Of a DNA stretch of 64,000 nt, positions 28,044 through 37,042 are shown piece by piece. The DNA is from Alphaproteobacteria bacterium (GTDB lineage Bacteria; Myxococcota_A; UBA796; GCA-2862545): the NCBI GenBank assembly GCA_020632875.1, contig JACKET010000023.1:48175-112174 (forward strand). The letters are read 5' to 3'. The notes beneath the pieces are model-generated. The model made no database searches, had not been told where the DNA came from, and saw only the letters and a program-made list of their open reading frames with translations. The first letter of the stretch is position 1. Every line of letters starts with the position of its first letter. The translations under genes were made by a program, and so were the position numbers.

Positions 28044-30142
28044 CCGAACACCTGGATCGTCGCGCCCCACGCGGGCCCTTCGGCGCCCTGCACCACGCCG
28101 GGGACCACCGCGACGCGCGCCGTGTCCGGCAGGCGGGGCATCGACAGGGCGATGTTGCGGGTCGCGCCGCTGCGCCGGAGCGCGTGGCCCACGAGCGCGC
28201 CTCCCGCGAACCCGACGCCCGCGCCGACCACCCCGCCGAGGAGCAGCGCGTCCGGCTCGTCGTCGAAGCCCCGCGCGATCACGATGCCGCTCGCGCCGCC
28301 CAGGATGCCGCCCGCGTCCGCGAGGGCCACGGTGGTGGGCGGGACCCCGATGAACGGCGAGACGAGCACGCTGCCGAGGAGAAGCCCGGCATTGCCACCC
28401 ACGATGGCGCCCGCCACCGGGTCGTCGACCAGCAGCTCGCCCGCCGACCCACCCACGTAGCCGGCCATGAGCCCGAGGCTGACGGCCGCGCTCGAGTGTG
28501 TGACCGGCACGTCCAGCACGGGCGAGAGGCCCGAGACGATCGCGCCCGAAGCGGCGGGGAGCACGAGCAGGGGACCGAGCTGCGCGAACGGGTCGCCGTT
28601 GCGGAGCTCCTGCACGCCGGCGGTGATCGCGGCGGTCCACCCGGTCGTGTAGAGCATCAGGACCACGTCGCGGTCGTCGATCGGGTCCTGGTCGAGATCG
28701 GCGAGCAGGCTGCCGAGACCCATGCCCACGAGCCCGCCCGCGAGCGCCCCGCCGCCCGTGATCTGCGGGTCCTCGAAGGCCCAGTCGGCCGCGCCGCCCA
28801 CGATGAGCCCCCCATAGAGCGCGCCCATGGCCCCGCTCCCGAGCGCGTCCCAGTCCGGGTCGACGGTGCCAGCGAGGGCGATGCCGGCGAGGGTCCCGGC
28901 GGCCGCGCCGACTGCGGGGAGGGCGCCGCGCTCGTTGCCCGCGAGCGGGGCGAACGTGCCGATGGCCGCGCCGGTCGCGGTCGCGAGCGTGACGAGCGCC
29001 CAGTCGTTGCCCTCGAACCGGAGGCCCGGCGCGATGAGGTGGCCGAACGTCGTGCCCGCGATCAGCCCGATCCCCGCGCCCACGAACGGGGGGTTCGTGC
29101 CCTGGCCCTCGGGGTCGGAGAGCCCGTTCTTCACGCCGATGTCGAGCGCCCCGCCGAACACGGCGGCCGTCGCGACGCCCATCAGCGCCGCTTCGAGGCT
29201 GTCGTTCACCGAGCCCTGGTGGATGCGGTGGAACGCGAGCCCGAGCGCCAGGCCCCCGACCTCGCCGCCGAGCCCGGCCCACCCGGCCGCGTCGGGGTTC
29301 CCGCGGAGCACGCCCGCGCCGAGCGCGACGCCGGCCCCCGTGCCGAGGATGCCGTTCACGGTGATGAACGCGGCGTCCTCGGCTTCGGTCGGGAAGGCCT
29401 GCGCCGCGAGGTAGCTCACGGTGCCGCCCGCGATCGTGCCGGCCAGCGCGCCGATCCCGGCGATCTCGGGCTGGCTGAAGCGCCCCGCGACCGCCATCGC
29501 GTACCCGAGGGACACCGTACCCGAGACCGTGATCCACGGCGTGCCGTCGCGGCTGATCTGCGTGACGAGCTCGTCCACGCGGTCGGGATGGTGGGTGCGG
29601 ATGGCGGCCAGCATGGCCTCGCGCAGCACCGGCGGCAGGCCCCGGCGCCGCAGCGAGTCGATGAGCGCGTCGGCCGCCTCGACCCGCCCGGTGCGTCCCA
29701 GCGCCTCGGCGCAGCGCACCCGCACCTCGATCGACCGGTCGCGGTCGAGCAGCCAGCGCGAGAGGTGCGTGATCCCGCCCGGGTACACCGCCAGCGCGTC
29801 GACCGCGGCGAGCGCCACGGCGGGGCTGCGCGTCTCGACGGCGTGCACGAGGGGCGGGATGGCCCGCGGGTCCTCCAGCGCACCGAGCGCTTCGGTGCCC
29901 TTCACCGCGGTGTCCTCGGAGAGCAGGAGGAGCAGCGCGAACATCAGCTCGCGGTCCGCCGTGCTCGCCCGATCGATGTGCGACCGCAGGGCCGCTGCGA
30001 CCTCGTCGACCTCGTCGGGACGGGTCGTCGCGAGCTTCAGACAGACCTCGACCTCGGTGCCGGCGGCCGCCTCTGCGCACAGCCGGGCCGCGCTGGGCGC
30101 GGTGTCCGGCTCGGCGAGCGCGACGGCGAGGTGGAGCCACAT
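28037..30142 (-). CDS. HEAT-repeat protein with long glycine-rich membrane-like domain
   Basis: 701 aa, unrecognised. Short signal-like start (1-10), then HEAT/PBS-type helical repeats (about 45-190: LEDPRAIPPLVHAVE, VRVRCAEALGRTGRVEAADALIDSL). From about 200 to 660 there is a run of roughly 20 Gly/Ala-rich hydrophobic stretches (GIGALAGTIAGGTV, GALAGGLVGMGLGSLL and similar) separated by short acidic turns, like multi-pass glycine-zipper helices or a very hydrophobic beta-solenoid. The C-terminus is more polar. This architecture matches no family known to me. Its stop overlaps the SPOR-like gene. Confidence 0.75.
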   Translation of the reverse strand: MWLHLAVALAEPDTAPSAARLCAEAAAGTEVEVCLKLATTRPDEVDEVAAALRSHIDRASTADRELMFALLLLLSEDTAVKGTEALGALEDPRAIPPLVHAVETRSPAVALAAVDALAVYPGGITHLSRWLLDRDRSIEVRVRCAEALGRTGRVEAADALIDSLRRRGLPPVLREAMLAAIRTHHPDRVDELVTQISRDGTPWITVSGTVSLGYAMAVAGRFSQPEIAGIGALAGTIAGGTVSYLAAQAFPTEAEDAAFITVNGILGTGAGVALGAGVLRGNPDAAGWAGLGGEVGGLALGLAFHRIHQGSVNDSLEAALMGVATAAVFGGALDIGVKNGLSDPEGQGTNPPFVGAGIGLIAGTTFGHLIAPGLRFEGNDWALVTLATATGAAIGTFAPLAGNERGALPAVGAAAGTLAGIALAGTVDPDWDALGSGAMGALYGGLIVGGAADWAFEDPQITGGGALAGGLVGMGLGSLLADLDQDPIDDRDVVLMLYTTGWTAAITAGVQELRNGDPFAQLGPLLVLPAASGAIVSGLSPVLDVPVTHSSAAVSLGLMAGYVGGSAGELLVDDPVAGAIVGGNAGLLLGSVLVSPFIGVPPTTVALADAGGILGGASGIVIARGFDDEPDALLLGGVVGAGVGFAGGALVGHALRRSGATRNIALSMPRLPDTARVAVVPGVVQGAEGPAWGATIQVFGW

Positions 30143-30157
30143 GGCGCCATCCTACCG

Positions 30158-31743
30158 TCAGCCGGTCTTGGTGCACCGCCCGTCAGCGCGGATGTGCCAC
30201 ACCTCGGGAACGTCGCCCACCAGGATCGAGCAGCCGAAGCTGCCCGACCCCGTGCGGACCTCGACGGGCAGGACCTCTCCGGACGGCACCTGCACGGCGG
30301 TGCGGCCCGCACGGACGTCGCGGCCCGCGATGCGCGTGGAGAGCCCGGCGTCGAGCTCGAAGATGAGCGTGACGGTCGCCACGGGCGCGGGCTCCGGCGC
30401 GGGAGCGGGCTCTGGCGGGGGGACGGGTGCAGGTCGCGGCGTCGGCGCAGCGGGACGGGCGCCTCCACCGGCGCGGGCTCCGGGGCGGGCGCGGGCGCGG
30501 TGGGCTCCGGGACCGGCGCGGGCGCGGCGGGCTCCGGGACGGGCGCGGCGGGCTCCGGCACGGCCGCGGCGGGCTCCGGGACGGGTGCGGTGTTCTCCGG
30601 CGCGGACGCGGGCCCTGGCCCGGGCACGTCGGCCGGCCCGTCCAGCAGCGCAGGCACGCCGAACAGCAGCACGAGGAGCGCGATGGCGAGGGCGCCGATC
30701 CCAGCCGCGACGCGCGGAAGGGTTGCCGGAGCGGGCGCGGCGGTCGCCACGAGTTCCGGCGGTGCGAGCGCCACATCGGCGGTGTACGCCGCTGTGGTGG
30801 CGTCGACGGTCCCCGCGGAGCCGTCGAGGGCGAAGGTCGCGGCGTTGGTGTCCTCGACGACCACCGTGCCGGTCATCGCGTCGGGGGTGCCCGCGGCCAC
30901 CTCGATCTCGCCGGCCCACTGGCGCAGGCCGGGCCCCGGGAGCCCCATCCCGCCGAGCCGCTCGCTCACCGCGGCCGCAGAGGGGCGGTCGGCCGGGGAG
31001 AACGCGACCATCTCGCGCGCCAGGTCGCGCAGCTCGGGCCACGCGTCGAGCCGGGCGATGGGCTCGGCCAGGTCGGCATCGAATCCCTCGCGCGACAGGC
31101 GCGGACGACCGACGGCCTCGCCGCTCGCGAGCTCGACGAGGGTGATGCCGAGCGAGAAGACGTCGCTCGGCGCCTCGGCGATGCCTTCGATCCAGCGCTC
31201 GGGCGCCATGTACCGCGCGGTGCCGTACTGCTGGCTGCGCGTCTGGGCCTCGCGGCTCTCGAAGGTCGCGCGGGCGACCCCGAAGTCCATCACCTTCACC
31301 TGGCCGCGCCGCGTCACCATGATGTTGCTGGGCTTGATGTCGCGGTGCACGACGCGCAGCGGCTCGCTCCGTCCGGGCGGGACGGTCTCCCAGGCCGCGT
31401 CGAGCGCGTCCGCCACGGCGGCGACGATCTCCGCGGTCGCGCGCGGCGGGACGTGGGCCCCCGTGAGGTCCCGCCCCGCCACGGGCTCCATGAGCACGGC
31501 GAGGCGCCCGTCGATGCGCGTCAGCCCCGAGACCCGCACGACGTTGGGGTGCTGCAGCAGGCCGAGCAGGCGGGCCTCGTCCCGCAGCCGCCCCGCGAGC
31601 TCCACGTCGTCGGAGTACTCGCTGTGCAGCCACTTCACCGCGACGGTCTGCACGAAGTCCTCGTCCGTGCGGAGCTCCGCGAGGTGCACCTCCCCGAACG
31701 CGCCCCTCCCGAGCTTGTCGAGGAACCGGAAGCTGCGGGGCAT
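30158..31743 (-). CDS. transmembrane Ser/Thr protein kinase, frame broken in the stalk
   Basis: The ATG at 31743 starts a kinase domain (about 1-270) with Gly loop GRGAFGEV, Lys37, HRDIKPSN with Asp135, DFG 153-155 and APER, all intact. One membrane helix (about 345-367) leads to a Pro/Ala/Glu stalk. Near residue 430 (about 30450-30460) the frame turns into Arg-rich sequence, while the -1 frame continues the Pro-rich stalk and a plausible Cys-containing periplasmic domain ending at 30158. Without the shift the frame would run to 30037, into the next gene. This means a deletion, a sequencing error or programmed frameshifting. The start overlaps the upstream stop (TGATG). Confidence 0.8.
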
Positions 31744-32330
31744 CAGGGCGCGACCAGGCCGGGCAGGCTCCACCCGTACACGATGATCGCGAGGTAGAGC
31801 AGCACCTTCGGGGCCCGGAACAGCGACCCCAGCAGCACGGGTCGGAGCGGCAGCCCACACGCGCCCGAGCACCAGGTCGCGAGCGCGAAGGGGAAGGGCG
31901 TGAACGCGGCGATGGCCACGGCCCAGACGCCGTACCGCTCGAGGAACGTGCGCACGTGGTACGTCTCGAACAGGCGCACCAGGAAGGGCCAGCGGCCGAG
32001 CACGCGGCCTCCCGCCCAGCCGATGCCTCCGGAAGCGATCGAGCCCACCGTGGCGGCCGCCCACACGGGCCAGAAGCCGAGGCCCCCGCTCCAGGCGAGG
32101 AACAGGATGGGCTCGTGGGTCAGGGGCAGCGCGTCGACCACCATCACCAGGACCGCCACGCCGGGCAGGCCCGCGTAGCCCACGAACCAGGCGGCCACGT
32201 GCTCGAGGGGCTCGCGGAGGCCGTAGGCGAGGAGCGCGAACACCGCGACGAGAGTTGACAAACCGATGCCGAGACGCACCAGCAGGGTGGTCAGGGATGG
32301 GATCCCCTCATCTTCGGCTCGCCTGTCCAT
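31743..32330 (-). CDS. SNARE-associated/DedA-like (VTT) membrane protein
   Basis: 195 aa, about five hydrophobic segments. The pattern ALPLTHEPILFLAWSGGLGFWPVWAAATVGSIASGGIGWAGGRVLGR followed by FLERYGVWAVAIAAFTPFPFALATW is the VTT (YdjX/YqaA/DedA) signature, with the reentrant-loop Gly/Pro residues. Members are linked to lipid scrambling and membrane homeostasis; the substrate here is unknown. Its stop overlaps the kinase ATG, so the two are translationally coupled. Confidence 0.85.
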   Translation of the reverse strand: MDRRAEDEGIPSLTTLLVRLGIGLSTLVAVFALLAYGLREPLEHVAAWFVGYAGLPGVAVLVMVVDALPLTHEPILFLAWSGGLGFWPVWAAATVGSIASGGIGWAGGRVLGRWPFLVRLFETYHVRTFLERYGVWAVAIAAFTPFPFALATWCSGACGLPLRPVLLGSLFRAPKVLLYLAIIVYGWSLPGLVAP

Positions 32331-32393
32331 CGGTGGTTACGCTAGTCGTTACTCCGACTCGGATCCATCGATCCGATCCTCCGTGGAGACCCC

Positions 32394-33008
32394 TTGTCCT
32401 TCGCAGCCGCCCTGGTCGCTACCTCGCTGCTCTCGAACCCGGCGCTCGCGCAAGACGACGACACCGGGCCCGACCCGAGCCTGCCGATCCCAACGCTCAA
32501 GTACGACCGGCCGCCGCCCGACTACTCCTACGAGTTCGGCATCCAGATGAGCTACGGCACGATCACGTACTGGCAGCAGGAGGTCGCGCCCTGGATCGGC
32601 TTCGGGTTCCGGGTCGGATGGGGCCGCAACATCCCCGAGACCTACCGCCACCGCATCGGCCTCGGCGTGCTGCTGTTCGCCGAGGGGCCCATCCCCGTGC
32701 ACATGACGCTCGGGCTCGAGCCGCACCTCACGTGGGACTGGATCGGCAAGAAGGGCCTGCTCGTCGGCGCCGGTGTGGGCCCGTCGGCGCTGTACCACAG
32801 CAAGATCGACAGCGGCACGAACATCATCCGCAAGCCCGGCTTCGGCGCGTCGGCCGCCGCGCGCATCGGCTGGTCGCAGACCTGGTCGCGCGTCGGTCGC
32901 CGGCTCTACATCGCCATCGAGCCCAAGATCCGCCTGATGGATGGGCCGAACGGCCTCACCACCGGGCCCACGGCCCAGCTCGTGATCGGCAGCGGCAAGG
33001 GCTACTGA
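32394..33008 (+). CDS. outer-membrane beta-barrel protein
   Basis: 204 aa from a TTG start with GGAG five bases upstream. Signal peptide ending ALAQ (about 20), acidic linker, then alternating amphipathic strands (YEFGIQMSYGTITYWQQ, WIGFGFRVGWGR, RIGLGVLLFAEGPIPVHMTLGLEPHLTWDW) of an OmpW/OmpX-like small barrel, ending in TAQLVIGSGKGY. There is no terminal Phe, so barrel assembly is not certain. It is convergent with plsC with only three bases between the stops. Confidence 0.78.
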   Translation: MSFAAALVATSLLSNPALAQDDDTGPDPSLPIPTLKYDRPPPDYSYEFGIQMSYGTITYWQQEVAPWIGFGFRVGWGRNIPETYRHRIGLGVLLFAEGPIPVHMTLGLEPHLTWDWIGKKGLLVGAGVGPSALYHSKIDSGTNIIRKPGFGASAAARIGWSQTWSRVGRRLYIAIEPKIRLMDGPNGLTTGPTAQLVIGSGKGY

Positions 33009-33011
33009 CGG

Positions 33012-33761
33012 TCAGGCGGCGAGGGGCTGCTGGTCTTCGGGCAGCGTCTCGCGGAACTGGTTCCAGACGCTCTCGAGGTGCTCGTCGATGCGGTCGTCCG
33101 TCCAGCCGGACGTGTCGATCGCGGGCAGCACGGTGATGCGGATGGGCACGCGCGCGACCTGCATCGAGCCCTTCACCCAGGCCTTCTGCGCGCCCTCGAC
33201 CACGACGGGCACGAGCGGCAGCCCCGTCTGCTTGGCGAGGTGGTAGATGCCCTTCTTGAACGGCAGCAGCTGACCGGAGCGCGAGCGCGTGCCCTCGGGC
33301 CACAGGTAGATCGACAGGTGGTTCGACTTCACGAAGTCGCCGAGGTCGGCGAGGCTCTGGCGCGCGGCTTCGCTCTTGCCGCGGTCGATCCGCAGGTGGC
33401 CGGACAGGTAGTACATCTGGCCGAAGAACGGGTAGTACAGGATCTGCTTCTTCACGACGCCCACGGTGCCCACGGGCGAGAGGAACATCGCGAGGAACGC
33501 GTCGACGAGCGACGTGTGGTTGCTGACGTAGATCGCGGGCCGCGAGGCATCGAGGTTCTCTTCGCCCACGATGGTCATGTCGCAGCCCGACACCCACATC
33601 ATCAGGCGCCCGGTGAGCTTGCCGTAGTAGTTGCAGGTCTTGATGCGCGCGATCCGCCATGGCAGCAGCGGGATCAGCACGAGCATGCAGAGGGTCGTGA
33701 GGAAGCCGAACATCACGAACCCACCCCCGAGGCGGAGCCAGCTCGACAGCGTGTTTCCCAA
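33012..33761 (-). CDS. plsC: 1-acyl-sn-glycerol-3-phosphate acyltransferase
   Basis: 249 aa. Transfers an acyl chain to lysophosphatidate to give phosphatidate at the inner membrane. One N-terminal membrane helix (about 11-35), the HX4D motif NHTSLVD (His82, Asp87), YLSGHLRIDRG near 120, PEGTRS (155-160) and the conserved Pro of LPLVPVVVEG. The TTG start at 33761 is supported by GGGAGG five bases upstream; a nearer ATG is out of frame. Typical length. Confidence 0.93.
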   Translation of the reverse strand: MGNTLSSWLRLGGGFVMFGFLTTLCMLVLIPLLPWRIARIKTCNYYGKLTGRLMMWVSGCDMTIVGEENLDASRPAIYVSNHTSLVDAFLAMFLSPVGTVGVVKKQILYYPFFGQMYYLSGHLRIDRGKSEAARQSLADLGDFVKSNHLSIYLWPEGTRSRSGQLLPFKKGIYHLAKQTGLPLVPVVVEGAQKAWVKGSMQVARVPIRITVLPAIDTSGWTDDRIDEHLESVWNQFRETLPEDQQPLAA

Positions 33762-33881
33762 TCCATCCTCCCGATCCCGATGTATCGAGGCCGTGTCACC
33801 AGCGGGTAACCGCCGCGCCGCCAGCGCGTGCCCGGCTCGCTGTTGCGGGCGTTTCCGCGCAGTCCATGACGGTTTGTGACC

Positions 33882-33917
33882 GCGGGCGGTTTGCCCGCAC
33901 GGCTACACCCCCATAAT
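33882..33917 (+). promoter_or_regulatory. candidate promoter and hairpin before the first TlpA-like gene
   Basis: A perfect inverted repeat GCGGGC/GCCCGC (33882-33898) overlaps a weak -35-like TTGCCC (33891-33896); CATAAT (33912-33917) is a fair -10 hexamer 15 bases further on and about 55 bases before the GTG start. Pattern-based inference. Confidence 0.3.
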
Positions 33918-33972
33918 CCCCCGGTCCTGTGGCGCCCGTGCGCCCAAGATGGAACATCGCTCGGAGGCGAAC

Positions 33973-34737
33973 GTGAAGAACTCGATGGCACTCCTCTCCC
34001 TCGGCGCCCTGCTCGTCGCCGGCTGTGGCACCGACCCGGCGACTGCGCAGAAGGTCGCCGACCTCGAGGCCAAGATCGACGCTCTCGAGAAGCAGGTCGC
34101 CGCTGGCGGCGGCATGCGCGCGGGCGCTCCGGGCGCCCCGGGCGCTCCCGCGGCTCCCCCCGCGAACTCCGAGGAAGAGCAGGCGGCGGCCGCCATCCTG
34201 AAAGAGGCCAACGGCCACTTCGAGGCCATGGAGTACGACAAGGCCAAGGTCCAGATCGCCGAGCTCGAAGAGAAGTACCCGGCGACCCGCGCTGCCCGCG
34301 CCGCGAAGCGCATCAAAGACGAGCTCGACGTCATCGGCAAGGATGCCGGCTCCCTCGAGGTCGAGAAGTGGTTCCAGGGCAACGCGAGCCTCGCCGACGG
34401 CGAAGCCACGCTGCTCGTGTTCTGGGAGGTCTGGTGCCCGCACTGCAAGCGCGAGGTGCCGAAGATCGAGGCCACCTACCAGAAGTACAAGGGCCAGGGC
34501 TTCCAGATCGTCGGTCTGACCAAGATGACCCGGAACATCACCGAGGATCAGGTCAACGAGTTCCTGAAGGAGAACAACGTCTCCTACCCGATCGCCAAAG
34601 AGGCCGGCATGAACATGTCGAACCTGTACGGCGTGAAGGGCATCCCGGCGGCCGCGGTCGTGAAGGATGGCAAGATCGTCTGGCGTGGCCACCCGGCCCG
34701 CGTCACCGACGAGATGATCGAGGGCTGGATCAACTAG
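33973..34737 (+). CDS. TlpA-like thioredoxin-fold lipoprotein (CPHC)
   Basis: 254 aa. The GTG at 33973 has GGAGG five bases upstream and gives a compact lipoprotein signal (lipobox VAGC, Cys18). A coiled-coil heptad segment (about 25-40), a Gly/Ala/Pro linker and a TPR-like helical hairpin precede the thioredoxin domain (about 130-254) with active site CPHC at 155-158 and cis-Pro in GVKGIPAAAV. CPHC is the DsbA-type pair. Likely periplasmic thiol-disulfide exchange, for instance in cytochrome c maturation; the partner is unknown. A strong terminator follows. Paralogous to the gene at 36482. Confidence 0.9.
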   Translation: MKNSMALLSLGALLVAGCGTDPATAQKVADLEAKIDALEKQVAAGGGMRAGAPGAPGAPAAPPANSEEEQAAAAILKEANGHFEAMEYDKAKVQIAELEEKYPATRAARAAKRIKDELDVIGKDAGSLEVEKWFQGNASLADGEATLLVFWEVWCPHCKREVPKIEATYQKYKGQGFQIVGLTKMTRNITEDQVNEFLKENNVSYPIAKEAGMNMSNLYGVKGIPAAAVVKDGKIVWRGHPARVTDEMIEGWIN

Positions 34738-34761
34738 CTCCGGCTTTCCCGTTGTCTCGAG

Positions 34762-34785
34762 AGCCCCGCGAAAGCGGGGCTTTTT
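34762..34785 (+). terminator. rho-independent terminator
   Basis: Perfect 8-bp stem AGCCCCGC/GCGGGGCT with a GAAA tetraloop, followed by TTTTT (34781-34785), 24 bases after the thioredoxin gene stop. It also lies just beyond the convergent ABC-F gene and may serve both strands. Confidence 0.92.
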
Positions 34786-34801
34786 CGTTGTGGGGTCTCG
34801 G

Positions 34802-36430
34802 TCAGCGCCGCTTGCGGGCCGCGGCCACCACGGCGTCGCGATCGAGGTGGTCTTCGGCGCCCTGGAGCATGAACTCGGCGTACGTGCCGTCGTAGAGGTC
34901 GAGCCCGTCGTGCCGGATCTCGAGGATGCGCGTCGCGAGCCGATCGACGAACCAGCGGTCGTGGCTGACGAAGATCAGCGTCCCTTCGTACTTCTCGAGC
35001 GCGCTGGCGAGCGCTTCGATGCCTTCGAGGTCGAGGTGGTTCGTGGGCTCGTCCATCACGAGGACCGGCGGGGCGAGCGCGTGGAGCCGCGCGAACAGCA
35101 GGCGTGCGCCCTCGCCGCCGGACAGGTTCTCGATGGCCTTGTCGGCGTCGTCCTTGTCGAACAGGACCGACGCGAGCCGGGCGAGGATGCCGCCGAGGCC
35201 CTCTTCGGGGAGGACCTCCCACAGCGCGGCCTTGACCGTCTGCGTCGGGTCGCCGAGCGCCTCTTCGTGGTTCTGCGGGAAGTAGCCGAAGCGGGATTCG
35301 TAGCCCCACTCCGCGGTGCCGGCGTCGGCCTGCAGCTCGCCCACGAGGATCTTGAGCAGCGTGGACTTCCCGACCCCGTTCGGACCGATGATCGCGAGGC
35401 GGTCGCCGCGGGCGACCTCGAAGCCCACCCCGTCGAGCACGACCTTCTCGCCGTACGCCTTGGCGAGGTCGCGGACCTTCAGCACCTCGCGCCCCGAGGG
35501 CCGATCCTGGGTGAAGCGGAACGTCGGGTAGCGCCGCGACGAGCGGGGGAGCGCGTCGATCGTGATCTTCTCCATCCGCTTCTGCCGGCTGTTGGCCTGG
35601 CGGGCCTTCGTGGCCTTCGCCTTGAAGCGCGCGATGAACGCCTTGTGCTCGGCGATCTCCTTCTCGCGCTTCTCGATCCCGGCCTCGAGGCGCTCGCGGC
35701 TCTCGACCTTCGCGCGCGTGAACGCCGTGTAGTTGCCGGTGTAGAGCGTCACGAGCTCGTAGTCGACGTCGAGGATGTGGGTGCTGACCGCGTCGAGGAA
35801 CCGCAGGTCGTGGCTGACGACCGCCGCGCAGCCCCGGAACGTGCCGAGGAACTCCTCGAGCCACTTGATCGCGAGGATGTCGAGGTGGTTCGTCGGCTCG
35901 TCGAGGAACAGCAGATCGGGCTCGGCGGCGAGGGTCTTCGCGAGCAGCGCGCGCAGCTTGAACCCGCCGGACAGAACCGACAGGGGCTGGTGGTGCACCT
36001 CGGTCGGCACGCCGAGCCCCTCCAGGATCTGCCCCGCGCGGGCCTCGAGGGAGTACCCGTCGAAGCGCAGCACGATGTCTTCGAGGTCGCCGTAGCGCAC
36101 GTCGTCGAAGGGCTCGGTGGCGAGGACGCGCTCCTTCTCCTCCATCGCGGCCCACAGCTCGGGGTTGCCCATCATCACGAGGTCGAGGATGCGCACGTCC
36201 TCGTACTGGAAGTGGTCCTGCTCGAGGACGCCGATGCGCGCCCGCTTCGGGACGTTGATCTCGCCCGTCGTGCTCGTCTCCTGCCCCGCGAGGATGCGCA
36301 GCAGCGTGGACTTGCCCGACCCGTTCGCGCCGACGATTCCGTAGCGCTTGCCCTTGTCGAGCCGCAGGTCCACGTCCTGGAACAGCGTCTGCGCGCCGAA
36401 GTGCATGCCGAGACCGGTCGCCGACAGCAT
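34802..36430 (-). CDS. ABC-F family ATPase
   Basis: 542 aa, soluble protein with two ATP-binding cassettes and no membrane domain; ABC-F proteins act on the ribosome. Cassette 1: Walker A GANGSGKST (about 36-44), signature LSGGFKLRALLAK, Walker B LLFLDEPTNHLD. An arm-like and linker region (about 240-310) is rich in Lys and Glu. Cassette 2: Walker A GPNGVGKST, LSGGEGARLLFAR, LVMDEPTNHLD. The plan is closest to YbiT-type members. The ATG at 36430 follows GGGAGG and is preferred to GTG 36445. Whether it gives antibiotic protection cannot be told. Confidence 0.93.
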   Translation of the reverse strand: MLSATGLGMHFGAQTLFQDVDLRLDKGKRYGIVGANGSGKSTLLRILAGQETSTTGEINVPKRARIGVLEQDHFQYEDVRILDLVMMGNPELWAAMEEKERVLATEPFDDVRYGDLEDIVLRFDGYSLEARAGQILEGLGVPTEVHHQPLSVLSGGFKLRALLAKTLAAEPDLLFLDEPTNHLDILAIKWLEEFLGTFRGCAAVVSHDLRFLDAVSTHILDVDYELVTLYTGNYTAFTRAKVESRERLEAGIEKREKEIAEHKAFIARFKAKATKARQANSRQKRMEKITIDALPRSSRRYPTFRFTQDRPSGREVLKVRDLAKAYGEKVVLDGVGFEVARGDRLAIIGPNGVGKSTLLKILVGELQADAGTAEWGYESRFGYFPQNHEEALGDPTQTVKAALWEVLPEEGLGGILARLASVLFDKDDADKAIENLSGGEGARLLFARLHALAPPVLVMDEPTNHLDLEGIEALASALEKYEGTLIFVSHDRWFVDRLATRILEIRHDGLDLYDGTYAEFMLQGAEDHLDRDAVVAAARKRR

Positions 36431-36481
36431 GTGACCTCCCGTCACGCCCTTATGGGGTTACCGTCGCGGACGGAGGTCCCC

Positions 36482-37042
36482 ATGTTGCGTCCCGCGGCTC
36501 TGCTCCTCGCACTCTCGGCGTGCGCCACCGAGGATCCACGTGTCGACGGTCTCGAGAAGCGGCTCCAGGCCGTCGAGTCCGAGATGGAGGTCCTGCGGAA
36601 CCGGGTCCGCAACAAGCAGGAGATCGCCGAAGAGGCCGTGGTCGGCAAAGAGGCGAAGCTCGAGGTCGCCGAGTGGATGCAGGGCGACGCGACGCTCGCC
36701 GACGCCAAGGCCACGATGCTCGTGTTCTGGGAGGTCTGGTGCCCGCACTGCAAGCGCGAGGTGCCCGAGCTCGAGAAGGTCTACGAGGAGATGCACGGCG
36801 ACGGCCTGAACATCGTCGGCATCACCCGGCTCACGCGCAACACGACGCCCGAGCAGCTCCACGCGTTCCTCGACGAGCACCACGTGACGTACCCGATCGC
36901 CCGCGACGACGGCGCGATGGGCGACCTGTACGCGGTGTCCGGTGTGCCCGCCGCGGCCCTGGTCAAGGACGGGAAGATCGTGTGGCGCGGCCACCCGGCG
37001 AGCATGAGCCGCGAGATGCTCCGCGCCGCGCTCGGCAACTAG
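36482..37042 (+). CDS. second TlpA-like thioredoxin-fold lipoprotein (CPHC)
   Basis: 186 aa. GGAGG precedes the ATG; lipobox LSAC (Cys13). A short coiled coil (about 18-42) leads straight to the thioredoxin domain with CPHC at 87-90 and cis-Pro in VSGVPAAAL. It is a shorter paralogue of the gene at 33973, without the linker and helical hairpin. The two share the stretch LVFWEVWCPHCKREVP and a 49-base run that is identical at the DNA level. Possibly the two act as a redox pair. Divergent from the ABC-F gene, 51 bases between starts. Confidence 0.9.
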   Translation: MLRPAALLLALSACATEDPRVDGLEKRLQAVESEMEVLRNRVRNKQEIAEEAVVGKEAKLEVAEWMQGDATLADAKATMLVFWEVWCPHCKREVPELEKVYEEMHGDGLNIVGITRLTRNTTPEQLHAFLDEHHVTYPIARDDGAMGDLYAVSGVPAAALVKDGKIVWRGHPASMSREMLRAALGN

